Below are positions 44,169 to 53,297 of a stretch of DNA of 64,000 nucleotides, piece by piece. The stretch is from Kitasatospora sp. SolWspMP-SS2h (GTDB lineage Bacteria > Actinomycetota > Actinomycetes > Streptomycetales > Streptomycetaceae). Numbering within the stretch: the stretch's first letter is position 1; every line of letters begins with the position of its first letter. Made by a program: the position numbers and the translations under genes. The stretch spans positions 124,001 to 188,000 of the forward strand of contig NZ_QLLT01000010.1 in assembly GCF_003259315.1 (NCBI RefSeq), in the 5' to 3' direction. The notes under the pieces were generated by a model, which searched no databases, was not told the origin of the DNA, and saw only the letters and a program-made list of their open reading frames with translations.

Positions 44169-45583
44169 GCGCCGCCACGCCCTCCCCCGCCGTCCCGCGC
44201 CCGACCGCCGTCCCGCGTCCGACCGCCGTCCCGCGTTCGGCCGTCGTGGTCGGTGCGGGCCTGGCCGGGCTGACCGCCGCCGTGGAGCTGGCCGAGCGGG
44301 GCGTGCGGGTGACGGTGCTGGAGGCCCGGGAGCGGGTCGGCGGGCGGGCCCGGGGCGTCGAGGTGGCGCCCGGGCGCTGGGTGGACGCGGGCGCCGCGTA
44401 CCTGGGCGACCGGCACACCGAGTTGCACGCCCTGCTGTCCGCCTGCGACCTGAAGACCGCGCCGACCGAGATGGTCGGGGCCGGCCGGTTCGCGCTGGGC
44501 GCGGACGGCGGCGACGGCGCGGGCGGCCCCGCGGTGACCACCGACGGGCGGTTCCCGCCGTTGAACGCGGTCGCCCTGGGCGACCTGTTCGAGCGGTTGG
44601 AGGAGCTGGCGGCGGCCGTCCGCCCGGACGCGCCCTGGCTGACGCCGGACGCCGGACGGCTCGACGCGCTGACCGCCGCCGACTGGGCGGACCGGCAACT
44701 GGCCCACCCGGACGCCCGGTTGTTCTTCCCGCTGTTCCTGGGCGAGATGATGGCCGCCGATCCGGCGAAGGTCTCCGTCCTGCACATGGCCTTCTACCTG
44801 CGCTCGGGCGGCGGCCTGCGCTACCTGAACGCCTTCGCGGGCGGCGCCCAGCAGGACCGGGTGGCGGGCGGCGCGCACCGGCTGTGCGAGCGGCTGGTCC
44901 GGCGGCTGCTGGACGCCGGCGGGGTGCTGCGCACCGCCGAGCCGGTGCTGGCCGTCGAGCAGTCCGACGCCGAGGTCACCGTCCGTACGCCGGACGGGAG
45001 TTACAGGGCGGAGGCGGCCGTGGTGGCGGTGCCGCCGCTGCTCGCGGACGCGATCGAGTACCGGCCGGGGCTGCCGGTGCGGCGGGCCGCCTCGCGGACC
45101 GGGCGGGGCTGCGCGGTGAAGCTGCACCTGGTGTTCCCGGAGCCGGTGTGGCGGGCGCACGGGCTGTCCGGCTGGTCGGTGAACGCGGCCGGTCCGCTGC
45201 TGTCCACGGTGGACGACACCCCGCCGGAGGGCTCGCCCGGCGTGCTGACCGGCTTCGTCACCGGCGCGGAGGCGCACCGCTACGCCGCCCTGCCGCCCGC
45301 CGAGCAGCGGGCGGCGGCGCTCGACCAGGCCCGGCGGCTGTTCCCGATGCTGCCCGAGCCGGTCGGCTTCCACCTCACCGACTGGGTCAACGAGCCGTGG
45401 AGCCGGGGCTGTTACGCCGCGCTGTTCGGCCCCGGCGACTGGTCGGCGCTCGGGCCGACGCTGACCGCCCCGCACGGCCGGGTGCGGTTCGCGGGCACCG
45501 AGACCAGCACCGAGTTCTTCGGCCTGCTGGAGGGCGCGATCCGCTCCGGCCGCCGGGCGGCCGCCGAACTGCTCGACACCTGA
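44165..45583 (+). CDS. FAD-dependent amine oxidase
   Basis: A 472-residue monoamine-oxidase-like flavoprotein. The Rossmann motif is AVVVGAGLAGLTAAVELAER at residue 25, then VLEARERVGGRARG, GGAHRLCERLVRRL, and the C-terminal FAD motif VRFAGTETSTEFFGLLEGAI. GTG 44165 overlaps the carrier stop by four bases. Such enzymes oxidise C-N bonds to imines, or desaturate. The tight coupling to the carrier gene suggests oxidation of a carrier-bound amino acid, possibly beta-lysine. This is inference; a free amine could also be the substrate. Confidence 0.9.
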   Translation: MSAATPSPAVPRPTAVPRPTAVPRSAVVVGAGLAGLTAAVELAERGVRVTVLEARERVGGRARGVEVAPGRWVDAGAAYLGDRHTELHALLSACDLKTAPTEMVGAGRFALGADGGDGAGGPAVTTDGRFPPLNAVALGDLFERLEELAAAVRPDAPWLTPDAGRLDALTAADWADRQLAHPDARLFFPLFLGEMMAADPAKVSVLHMAFYLRSGGGLRYLNAFAGGAQQDRVAGGAHRLCERLVRRLLDAGGVLRTAEPVLAVEQSDAEVTVRTPDGSYRAEAAVVAVPPLLADAIEYRPGLPVRRAASRTGRGCAVKLHLVFPEPVWRAHGLSGWSVNAAGPLLSTVDDTPPEGSPGVLTGFVTGAEAHRYAALPPAEQRAAALDQARRLFPMLPEPVGFHLTDWVNEPWSRGCYAALFGPGDWSALGPTLTAPHGRVRFAGTETSTEFFGLLEGAIRSGRRAAAELLDT

Positions 45584-45688
45584 CGTTCCATCAGATCCCC
45601 ATCCCGGCCAGCCTTCGGACCATTTCCCCCGGACCGGTGCACGCCCCACGAGGGCCGTCCCGGCGACCCGTCCTGCTTGGAGACCCCC

Positions 45689-47398
45689 ATGAGCGACCAG
45701 ACGCCCCTCGCCCCGCTGTCCGTCCGGGAGCGGTTCATGACCGATCCGGACCTCGGCGCGGGGAACTTCCTCGACCGGGCGGTCGAGGCGAACCCGAACC
45801 GGGCGGTGCCGTACGCGTTCTCCCACCGGCTCGACCACCGCGGCGAGGTGGTGTTGGTCGGGCACAGCCTGCTGGACCTGGTGGCGCTGCGCGACCGGTA
45901 CGCGGCCTGGTACCACGCGATGGGGGTGCGGCCGGGCGAGCCGGTGGCCGTGGTGGTCGCGGAGGGCCTGGAGCCGCTGCTGCACTTCTTCGCGCTGACC
46001 GCGCTGGGGGCCGTCCCGGCGCTGGTGAACGACGCGATGCGGCCGGACGTGATGGTGCGGTACCTGAACCACGTCGGCGTGGTCGGGGTGGTGGCGGACG
46101 ACACCACCCGGCTGGCGTCCGCGTACCGGCAGGACCCGCAGCGCCGGCCCCGGTTCCTGGCGCTGACCGCCGAGGTGCAGGCGTTCGACGCGGCCGCCGC
46201 GCCGCTGCCGGCGGAGTACCCGTACCGGCACGCGGCCGAGGACGTGGTGGCGCTGATCCACTCCTCGGGGACGACGGGCACCCCGAAGTCGACGATCCTG
46301 GCGCACCGGCAGTTCTGGGAGGGCAAGCAGCCGCGGATGGTCCGCTTCCCGGCCGAGCCGTCCGACCGGCTGATGTCGCTGATGCCGCACACCCACGCGG
46401 GCGGTCTGAGCTACTTCCTGACCGCGACGCTGCTGGGCCTGCCGACGGTGGTGATGGCGGGCTGGCGGCGGTCGGTGGTGGAGCCGGTGATGGAGGCGTT
46501 CCAGCCGACCATGGTGGCCTCCTTCCCGCGCACCTTCGTGGAGTTGGCGACCGGCGAGCTGCCGGTGAGGGGCGCCGCCAGGGTGCACTCCTGGTTCAAC
46601 ACCGGTGACAGCGCGCACTACGGGCACGTCCGGCGGCTGGTGCAACTGGGCGAGCGTCCGGCCGGGTTGATCCGGCCGTGGCTGCTGCCGCAGGAGAAGG
46701 CCGAGCAACCCGCGCTGCCGGGTTCGCAGTTCGTGGACGGGCTGGGCTCCTCCGAGATGGGCATGGCGCTGTTCGGGCAGGTCACCTCGCCGGAGACGGA
46801 TCGCGCCGACCGCTGCGTGGGCAAGCCGTCCGAGGTGGTGGAGCACGCCACCGTGCTGGACGAGGAGGGGGCCGAGCTGCCGGTCGGGGCGGTCGGCCTG
46901 CTGGCGGTGCGGGCGCCCTCGATCACGCCCGGGTACTGGAACGACGCGCGGCTGACCGAGAGCTTCCACCTGTCCGGGTACTGGCTGACCGGCGACGTCG
47001 CCCGCCGGGACGCCGAGGGCCGGTTCTTCCACCTGGACCGGACGGTCGACGTGATCGACACCCTGGACGGGCCGGTGTACAGCCTGCCGCTGGAGGAGGT
47101 GCTGCTGGCCGACTGCGCCGAACTGGTGCAGGACTGCTCGGTGGTGGGCGTCCCGCACCCGGACGGCGGACAGCGCCCGATCGCCGTGGTGCGGCTCCAG
47201 CCGGGGGCCGGGTCCGCCGACGAGGACGGGCTGCTGAAGGCGGCCAACGCCGAACTCGGCCGGGCCGGGCTGGCGGAGCTGGCCGCGCTGCGGGTGGCCC
47301 GCGCGGACGGCGACTTCCCGCTCGGCCCGACCGGCAAGGTGCTCAAGCGGGAGCTGCGCACCCGGCACGCCGGCCTGCTCACGTCGAGAGTCTCCTGA
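45689..47398 (+). CDS. Acyl-CoA-synthetase-like AMP-dependent ligase
   Basis: A 569-residue ANL-superfamily enzyme. Core motifs: LIHSSGTTGTPKST, the A5 region FVDGLGSSEMGM, GYWLTGDVARRDAEGRFFHL, and the C-terminal catalytic Lys in LGPTGKVLKRELR. It differs from the adenylation protein by an N-terminal extension and fatty-acyl-CoA-ligase-like spacing. ATG 45689 has TTGGAG upstream. Its stop overlaps the aminomutase start by one base. The substrate is unknown; it may activate an acid building block for amide formation. Confidence 0.88.
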   Translation: MSDQTPLAPLSVRERFMTDPDLGAGNFLDRAVEANPNRAVPYAFSHRLDHRGEVVLVGHSLLDLVALRDRYAAWYHAMGVRPGEPVAVVVAEGLEPLLHFFALTALGAVPALVNDAMRPDVMVRYLNHVGVVGVVADDTTRLASAYRQDPQRRPRFLALTAEVQAFDAAAAPLPAEYPYRHAAEDVVALIHSSGTTGTPKSTILAHRQFWEGKQPRMVRFPAEPSDRLMSLMPHTHAGGLSYFLTATLLGLPTVVMAGWRRSVVEPVMEAFQPTMVASFPRTFVELATGELPVRGAARVHSWFNTGDSAHYGHVRRLVQLGERPAGLIRPWLLPQEKAEQPALPGSQFVDGLGSSEMGMALFGQVTSPETDRADRCVGKPSEVVEHATVLDEEGAELPVGAVGLLAVRAPSITPGYWNDARLTESFHLSGYWLTGDVARRDAEGRFFHLDRTVDVIDTLDGPVYSLPLEEVLLADCAELVQDCSVVGVPHPDGGQRPIAVVRLQPGAGSADEDGLLKAANAELGRAGLAELAALRVARADGDFPLGPTGKVLKRELRTRHAGLLTSRVS

Positions 47399-48837
47399 TG
47401 GAGCGGCACGGCGGCTCCGGTCAGCCGCCGCCGCAGCCCTACCCGTACGTGCGGCAGCCGCTGGCGGAGCCGGACTGGCGGCGGCTGCCGGGCTGGCGGG
47501 AGGTGACGGCCGCGCAGTGGCGGGACGCGCAGTGGCAGCGGGCGCACTGCGTGCAGGGCGAGCGGCAGTTGCGGCAGGTGTTCGGGCCGCTGCTGACCGA
47601 CCGGTTCTATGACGAACTGGCGGCCGATCAGCGGGAGTTCGCCACTATGTCGGTGCTGGTACCGCCGCAGATGCTGAACACCATGGCGGTCGGGGCGCCG
47701 CTGGTGCCGGACGCGTTCACCGAGGCGTTCCTGGCCGATCCGGTGCGCCGCTACATGCTGCCGGTGCGCGCGGACCGGCTGGCGTCCTGGCCGAGCCACC
47801 CGCTGGCGGCCCGGGACTCGCTGCACGAGGCGCAGATGTGGGTGGTGGAGGGGCTGACCCACCGCTACCCGACCAAGGTGCTGGCCGAGCTGCTGTCCAC
47901 CTGCCCGCAGTACTGCGGGCACTGCACCCGGATGGACCTGGTGGGCCGCTCCACCCCGCAGGTCGCCAAGACCCGGCTGGTGCTGCGTCCGGCGGACCGC
48001 GAGGAGCAGATGCTCGACTACCTCAAGCGCACCCCGTCGGTGCGGGACGTGGTGGTGTCGGGCGGCGACCTGGCGAACGTGCCGTGGCCCCGGCTGGAGT
48101 CGTTCCTGCTGCGGCTGCTGGAGCTGGGCTCGGTGCGGGACGTCCGGCTGGCCAGCAAGGCGGTCGTCGGCCTGCCCCAGCACTGGCTCCAGCCCCGGGT
48201 GCTGGCGGGGGTGGAGCGGGTGGCCCGGCTGGCCGCGCGGCGCTCGGTCAACCTGGCGGTGCACACCCACGCCAACCACGCGGCGTCCGTCACCCCGCTG
48301 GTCGCGGAGGCGGCCCGGGCCCTGCTGGACGCGGGCGTGCGGGACGTGCGCAACCAGGGCGTGCTGATGCGCGGCGTGAACGACACCCCGGCGGCGCTGC
48401 TCGACCTGTGCTTCGCGCTGCAGGGCGAGGCCAACGTCCTGCCCTACTACTTCTACCTGTGCGACGTGATCCCGAACGCCGAGCACTGGCGGCTGCCGCT
48501 GGCCGCGGCGCAGCGCCTCCAGGAGGCGATCCTCGGCTACCTGCCGGGCTACGCCACGCCCCGGCTGGTCGCGGACGTGCCGCACGTCGGCAAGCGCTGG
48601 GTGCACCAGGCGGTGGGCTACGACCGGGTCCGCGGCGTCTCGTACTGGACCAAGAACTACCGCACCGGGCTGGAGCTGCGCGAGGCCGGGGGGCCGGGCG
48701 GCGGGGGCGGGCTGGACCGGCGCTACCCGTACGTGGACCCGGTGGACACACTGCCGCCCGAGGGCCGCGCATGGTGGGCCGAACGGGCCGGCGCCGAGCG
48801 GGAATTCGACCTGAGCGAACTGGAGGAGAGCGAGTGA
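47398..48837 (+). CDS. Lysine-2,3-aminomutase-like radical SAM enzyme (KamA family)
   Basis: A 479-residue PLP/radical SAM aminomutase. The cluster motif is C169PQYC173GHC176. SGGD follows near 221, and the PLP Lys is K399 in VADVPHVGKRW, where classical enzymes have DAPGGGGK. The two Asp residues that bind the side-chain amino group of lysine in the characterised clostridial enzyme have equivalents here, D356 (YLCDVIPNAEHWR) and D393. This argues against the glutamate-specific branch and for lysine or another basic substrate (arginine aminomutases are relatives). ATG 47398 overlaps the preceding stop. It should supply beta-lysine to the cluster. Confidence 0.93.
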   Translation: MERHGGSGQPPPQPYPYVRQPLAEPDWRRLPGWREVTAAQWRDAQWQRAHCVQGERQLRQVFGPLLTDRFYDELAADQREFATMSVLVPPQMLNTMAVGAPLVPDAFTEAFLADPVRRYMLPVRADRLASWPSHPLAARDSLHEAQMWVVEGLTHRYPTKVLAELLSTCPQYCGHCTRMDLVGRSTPQVAKTRLVLRPADREEQMLDYLKRTPSVRDVVVSGGDLANVPWPRLESFLLRLLELGSVRDVRLASKAVVGLPQHWLQPRVLAGVERVARLAARRSVNLAVHTHANHAASVTPLVAEAARALLDAGVRDVRNQGVLMRGVNDTPAALLDLCFALQGEANVLPYYFYLCDVIPNAEHWRLPLAAAQRLQEAILGYLPGYATPRLVADVPHVGKRWVHQAVGYDRVRGVSYWTKNYRTGLELREAGGPGGGGGLDRRYPYVDPVDTLPPEGRAWWAERAGAEREFDLSELEESE

Positions 48838-49898
48838 GCGAGCCGCAGGCGCCGCTGCGCCGGATGTGCTGGATCTTCCCGGACCGGGAGTCGAGCCGGT
48901 CCGGGGCGATGTGGAAGCACTACTTCTGGGACATGTACGCGGAGATCGCCGCCGAGCTGGGCCTGGCGTGGACGATGCACGCGCCGGAGGCGGTGACGGT
49001 GGACGGCACCGACCCGGGCCGGCCGCGGGTGTACGTGGACGGCGAGCCGGTCACGCCGGGGGACACCCTGTTCCTCACGGCGCTGTACTCGCTGCCGTAC
49101 CAGTCGATGGACGTGTTCAACCAGTTGACGCTGTGCGCGGTGCTGGAGCAGGCCGGGTTCTACCTGCCGTTCCCGGCGCAGGTGTCGCTGCTGGGCAACG
49201 ACAAGCTGGCGACGGTGCTGTTCCTGGCGGACTCGCCGGTGCCGCCCGTCCCGTCGGTGCGGATCGGCTCCGGCCGGGACGTCTCCAAGCACCGGTACGA
49301 GGCGGCGCTGGACGGCCTGACCTTCCCGGCGATCGTGAAGCCGTCCGGCTGGTGCGGCGGCGGCGGGATCTGCCTGGCCCGCTCCCGGGAGGACGTGCGC
49401 GGCCTGGCCAGCCTGGCCCAGGGCGGCGACACCGTGCTGGTGGCGCAGCCGTACCTGGGGGACGGCACGGTCGACTACCGGGTGTACGTGATCGACGGGC
49501 GGCCGTACGCGGCGCTGCGGCGCACCCCGGAGGCGGGCTCGCCGGTGGCCAACGCGAGCCGGGGCGGTTCGATGGAGTTCTGCGAGGTCCCGCCCGAACT
49601 GGTCGACGCCACCGGCTACTTCGCGAAGAAGTTGCCGATCCCGTTCTTCTGCGTGGACTTCCTGCACGACGGCGAGCGGTTCTGGTTCTCCGAGCTGGAG
49701 CCGGACGGGGTGATCGCCCCGGACCTGGACGATCCCGGCCGGCCGGTGCAGCGGGACGTCACCCGGGCCCGGTTCGCCGCCTACCGGGACGCGCACGCGG
49801 CCTTCCTGGCGGGCGGGGGCGGCCCGGCGCACGGCCCCGCGAACGGCCTCTCGAACGGTCTCGTGGACGGCCTCGCGGGCGGCGGTGCGCGGCGATGA
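48834..49898 (+). CDS. ATP-grasp ligase (RimK/glutathione-synthetase-like)
   Basis: A 354-residue protein. The ATP-grasp fold shows VSLLGNDKLATVLFLADSPV, the glycine-rich loop VKPSGWCGGGGICLARS, the hinge VLVAQPYLGDGTVDYRVYVI, and Mg-site residues in FFCVDFLHDGERFWFSELEP. The N-terminus (MCWIFPDRESSRSGAMWKHY) is distinctive, and I do not recognise its subfamily. ATP-grasp ligases form amide bonds through acyl-phosphates. The gene overlaps its neighbours by four bases at each end. It is a candidate for coupling the beta-amino acid to a second unit. Confidence 0.9.
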   Translation: MSEPQAPLRRMCWIFPDRESSRSGAMWKHYFWDMYAEIAAELGLAWTMHAPEAVTVDGTDPGRPRVYVDGEPVTPGDTLFLTALYSLPYQSMDVFNQLTLCAVLEQAGFYLPFPAQVSLLGNDKLATVLFLADSPVPPVPSVRIGSGRDVSKHRYEAALDGLTFPAIVKPSGWCGGGGICLARSREDVRGLASLAQGGDTVLVAQPYLGDGTVDYRVYVIDGRPYAALRRTPEAGSPVANASRGGSMEFCEVPPELVDATGYFAKKLPIPFFCVDFLHDGERFWFSELEPDGVIAPDLDDPGRPVQRDVTRARFAAYRDAHAAFLAGGGGPAHGPANGLSNGLVDGLAGGGARR

Positions 49899-51106
49899 CC
49901 TTCTCCCTCACCGAAGCGGAAGCGGCGGACGGCCTGGCGGTGGCCCGGCGGACGCTGGAACTGCTGCGCGGCGTACCGGAGTTCGGCGAGCGGTACGCGG
50001 ACGCGGCGGTGCCGTCCTCGCTGGCGGAGCTGGCCGCGCTGCCGCCGCTGGCCAAGGACGACCTGAACACGGCGCTGGCGCACCTGGAGCCGGCCGCCGA
50101 GAGCGGCGCGACCTGGCTGTTCCAGAGCGGTGGTTCGACCGGCGCGCCGAAGGTCGGCTACGCGCCGACCGGGTTCTACATGGCGGAGGTGCACCGGCAC
50201 TGGCAGCCGCTGGATCGGGACGACGTGTTCGTCAACGCCTGGGGCGCGGGCCGGATGTGGGGCGCGCACTTCCTGGCGGCGGGCCTGGCCGACCTGTCCG
50301 GCTGCCGGGTGGTCGCGCTCGGGTCGGTGACGGCCGAGGAGTACCCGGAGTGGCTGGGCTTCCTGGCCGACCGCGGGGTCACCGCGATCGGCGGCACCCC
50401 GAGCGTGCTGCGGCTGTGGTTCGCGCACGCCCGCGCCGCCGGGATCGCACTGCCCTCGCTGCGCAAGGTGCTGTGGCTGGGCGAGGCGTGGCAGCCCCAG
50501 CTGGAGGAGGACCTGGCGGCCGTCGCGCCGAAGGCCCGCCGGCACGGCATGTTCGGTTCCACCGAGACCTGGGTGGTGGGCTCCAACTCCCCCGACTGCC
50601 CGGCCGACACCTTCCACCCGTTCCCGCACCAGCTGGTGCACGTCGGCGCGGACGGGCTGCTGGACTTCACCTCGCTGGACCCGGCGATGCTCAACCCGGT
50701 GCTGCGCTACCGCACCGGCGACGCGGGCGAGTTGGTGCCCTGCCCGTGCGGGCGGCCGGGTCCGGCGATGCGGGTGCTGGGGCGCCGCGACAACGTGGTG
50801 CAGGTCCGCGGCCTGGGCCTGCACGTGGACGAGCTGCTGGCCCGGGTCGAGCGCGAACCGGGCGTCACCCGGGCCCAGGTGCTGGTCACCGAACAGGGTG
50901 GCCGGGCCAGGGGGGTGGACGTCCTGGTGCTCGGCGAGCTGCCGGACCCGGACGCGCTGCGGCGCGAACTGCTCTCCGCCACCTTCACCCTGAGCACCGC
51001 CTTCGCGCACGACCCGGAGAACGTGCGGGTCCGGGTGGTGGACGCGCTGATCAGCAACGACCGCACCGGGAAGACCGCCGGGTTCGCCGTCCGGGAGGAA
51101 CTGTGA
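49895..51106 (+). CDS. PaaK-like AMP-dependent ligase (first of two)
   Basis: A 403-residue phenylacetate-CoA-ligase-family protein. Motifs: the P-loop LFQSGGSTGAPKVGYAP, LWLGEAWQPQLEEDL, RHGMFGSTETWVVGSN, and YRTGDAGELVPCPCGRPGPA with the CxC typical of PaaK-like enzymes, followed by LGRRDNVVQVRGLGLHVDEL. The C-terminal Lys is present (NDRTGKTAGF). It has ATGA overlaps at both ends. In natural-product pathways such short ligases activate unusual acids for transfer to an amine, thiol or carrier. Confidence 0.9.
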   Translation: MTFSLTEAEAADGLAVARRTLELLRGVPEFGERYADAAVPSSLAELAALPPLAKDDLNTALAHLEPAAESGATWLFQSGGSTGAPKVGYAPTGFYMAEVHRHWQPLDRDDVFVNAWGAGRMWGAHFLAAGLADLSGCRVVALGSVTAEEYPEWLGFLADRGVTAIGGTPSVLRLWFAHARAAGIALPSLRKVLWLGEAWQPQLEEDLAAVAPKARRHGMFGSTETWVVGSNSPDCPADTFHPFPHQLVHVGADGLLDFTSLDPAMLNPVLRYRTGDAGELVPCPCGRPGPAMRVLGRRDNVVQVRGLGLHVDELLARVEREPGVTRAQVLVTEQGGRARGVDVLVLGELPDPDALRRELLSATFTLSTAFAHDPENVRVRVVDALISNDRTGKTAGFAVREEL

Positions 51107-52449
51107 AACTGCGCAGCCCCGAGCAGCTGGGCCGGGCGTTCAACCTGTTCTGGTTCGGCAAGTCGGTCTCCAACGTCGGCGACCGGGTGACGGTGTTCGT
51201 CGTCCCGACCCTGATGATCTTCGTGCTGCACGCCTCCGCGTTCCAGGTCGGCGTCGTGGCGATGGCCCAGTACCTGGGCATCCCGCTGCTCGGGCCGGTG
51301 GCGGGCGTCCTGGTGGACCGCTGGGACAAGCGGCGCACCCTGATCGCCTGCGACCTGGTCCGGCTGGCGGCCGTCGCGGTGATCCCGGTCGCGTACTGGC
51401 TGGACGTCCTCTCCACGCCGCTGCTGTTCTGCTGCGTGGCGGCGGTCTCCGGCGCCACGATCTTCTTCAACGTCGGCTACCTGGTGGCCGTCCCGGCCGT
51501 GGTCGAGCAGCCGCACCTGGTGCGCGCCTACTCCCGGCTGGAGGGCAGCGGCTCGGTCGCCGAGGTCTCCGGGCCGTCGATCGCCGCCGCCCTGTACGCG
51601 GCGCTCGGCGCGGCCTCGCTGCTGGTCGACGCCGCCAGCTACCTGGTCTCGGCGGTCTGCTTCCGCTGGATGCGGCCGTGGGGGCAGCCGACCGTCGCCC
51701 GGGGCTCGGTGTGGCAGCGGCTCACCCTCGGTTTCCGGCTGAACTGGCAGGACCCGGTGCTGCGCCGGGTGGTGCTGGCCGCCGTCACGCTCAACTCCGG
51801 CGGCCCGGTGTTCGTCACCGTCATGCCGGTGCTCGCCTACCGCGGCCTGGGCGTCAGCGTCGGCGTCTACGGCGCCGCGATGTCCACGGCCGCGGTCGGC
51901 GCGCTGCTGGGCGCGCTGGTCGCCCCGAAGATCGGCGAACGGTTCGGCATCGGCCGGACCCTGGCCTGGGCGCTGCTGCTGCACTGCCTGGTCGGCCTGG
52001 GCGTGCTGGCCGCGCCCGCGCTGCCCTCCGGGCCGGTCATCGCGGCCACCATGGGCTGCTACGGCTTCTTCATGTCCTGCATCAACGTGTGCTCCGCGCC
52101 CGCCCGGCAGTCCCGGATGTCCGCGCAGCACCAGGGCGTCATGCACGCCGCCTTCCGGACCGCCACCTGGGGCGTCATCCCGCTGGCCGCGCTGGCCGGC
52201 GGCCTCGCCGTCTCCCTGCTCACCGGCCCGCTCGGCGTCCTGGAGGCGGCCCGCTGGACCATGGTCGGCGGCACCCTGCTGGCCGCCTGCTCCTTCCTGC
52301 CCGCGCTCGGCATCCAGTCCCGGATGGACGCCGACCTGCCGAAGGCCGTGGACCGGATCGCCGGGCTGGCGGAGGACGGCGGCCCGGCCGAGGGTGCGGG
52401 ACCGGCGGGGGCCGGCGGCCCGGCCGAGCCCGCGGAGGTGGTGAAGTGA
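51103..52449 (+). CDS. MFS exporter
   Basis: A 448-residue major-facilitator protein with about 12 transmembrane segments: RAFNLFWFGKSVSNVGDRVT, IPLLGPVAGVLVDRWDKRRT (loop 2-3 signature), SLLVDAASYLVSAVCF and GCYGFFMSCINVCSAPAR. It is like the MacAB-independent drug efflux/enterobactin-exporter group. It has a GTGA start-stop overlap with the preceding ligase gene. It most likely exports the cluster product and gives self-resistance. The last 40 residues are a Gly/Pro/Ala tail. Confidence 0.92.
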   Translation: MKLRSPEQLGRAFNLFWFGKSVSNVGDRVTVFVVPTLMIFVLHASAFQVGVVAMAQYLGIPLLGPVAGVLVDRWDKRRTLIACDLVRLAAVAVIPVAYWLDVLSTPLLFCCVAAVSGATIFFNVGYLVAVPAVVEQPHLVRAYSRLEGSGSVAEVSGPSIAAALYAALGAASLLVDAASYLVSAVCFRWMRPWGQPTVARGSVWQRLTLGFRLNWQDPVLRRVVLAAVTLNSGGPVFVTVMPVLAYRGLGVSVGVYGAAMSTAAVGALLGALVAPKIGERFGIGRTLAWALLLHCLVGLGVLAAPALPSGPVIAATMGCYGFFMSCINVCSAPARQSRMSAQHQGVMHAAFRTATWGVIPLAALAGGLAVSLLTGPLGVLEAARWTMVGGTLLAACSFLPALGIQSRMDADLPKAVDRIAGLAEDGGPAEGAGPAGAGGPAEPAEVVK

Positions 52450-53285
52450 CCGGCCGCCGGGTGCTGTTGGTCACCGGCTGCTCCTCCGGCATCGGACTGG
52501 CCACCGCCGCGGCGGCCGACCGGGCGGGCTGGGCGGTGGTCGCCACCGTCCGCGACCCCGGGCGGGCCGACGCCCTGCGGGCCGCCGCGCCCGGCGCGCG
52601 GGTACGGCGGCTGGACGTCACCGACGAGGAGTCGGTGGCCGACTGCTTCGCCGGGCTGGAGCGGCTCGACGCGCTGGTCAACAACGCCGGGATCTCCAAC
52701 TTCGACCCGACGCTGGAGATGTCCACCGCGAAGGCGCTGCGCGCCAACCTGGAGGTGAACTTCTTCGGCACCGTGGCCGTCTCGCGGGCCGCGATGCCGC
52801 TGCTGCGCGCCTCCGGCGGGCGGCTGCTGACCATCGGCAGCGTGCACGGCGTGGTCGGCCAGCCCTTCAACGAGGCGTACTGCGCGGCCAAGTTCGCCGT
52901 CGAGGGCTTCATGGAGGCGCTCGCCCCGGTCGCCGCCGCGCACGGCGTACGGGTGTCGGTGCTGGTGCCCGGCTACGTCCCGGACACCCGCTTCGGGATC
53001 TTCCCGGACGTCAACCGCCGTACCGTGCAGGCCGCTTCGGGCCCGTACGCGGAGACCTTCGCCGCGTACGGCGCCCGGATCGGCGCGCACTGGGCGGGCG
53101 CCGGGCAGCCCGCCGCGGAGGTCGCCGAGGCGGTGCTGCGGGCGCTGGCCGAGGAGCGGCCGCCGTTCCGCATCCCCACCGGGCCGTGGGCGGCGGCCTA
53201 CCTGGACGCCAAGCTCGCCGACCGCGACGGCAGCGCCGTCCAGCGGCTCGCCCACGACTGGATCGGCCTGAACCCCCTGCCCTGA
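52446..53285 (+). CDS. Short-chain dehydrogenase/reductase
   Basis: A 279-residue SDR. The cofactor loop is LLVTGCSSGIGLATAAAADR, then DVTDEESV, LDALVNNAGIS, a catalytic Ser in LTIGSVHGVVG and the YxxxK in EAYCAAKFAVEG. The variant is CSSGIGLA rather than TGxxxGIG with Ala, which resembles retinol/17-beta-HSD-like classical SDRs. GTG 52446 overlaps the MFS stop. It probably reduces a carbonyl or oxidises an alcohol of an intermediate, perhaps an aldehyde generated by the amine oxidase (inference). Confidence 0.92.
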   Translation: MTGRRVLLVTGCSSGIGLATAAAADRAGWAVVATVRDPGRADALRAAAPGARVRRLDVTDEESVADCFAGLERLDALVNNAGISNFDPTLEMSTAKALRANLEVNFFGTVAVSRAAMPLLRASGGRLLTIGSVHGVVGQPFNEAYCAAKFAVEGFMEALAPVAAAHGVRVSVLVPGYVPDTRFGIFPDVNRRTVQAASGPYAETFAAYGARIGAHWAGAGQPAAEVAEAVLRALAEERPPFRIPTGPWAAAYLDAKLADRDGSAVQRLAHDWIGLNPLP

Positions 53286-53297
53286 GGAGCAACCGCC

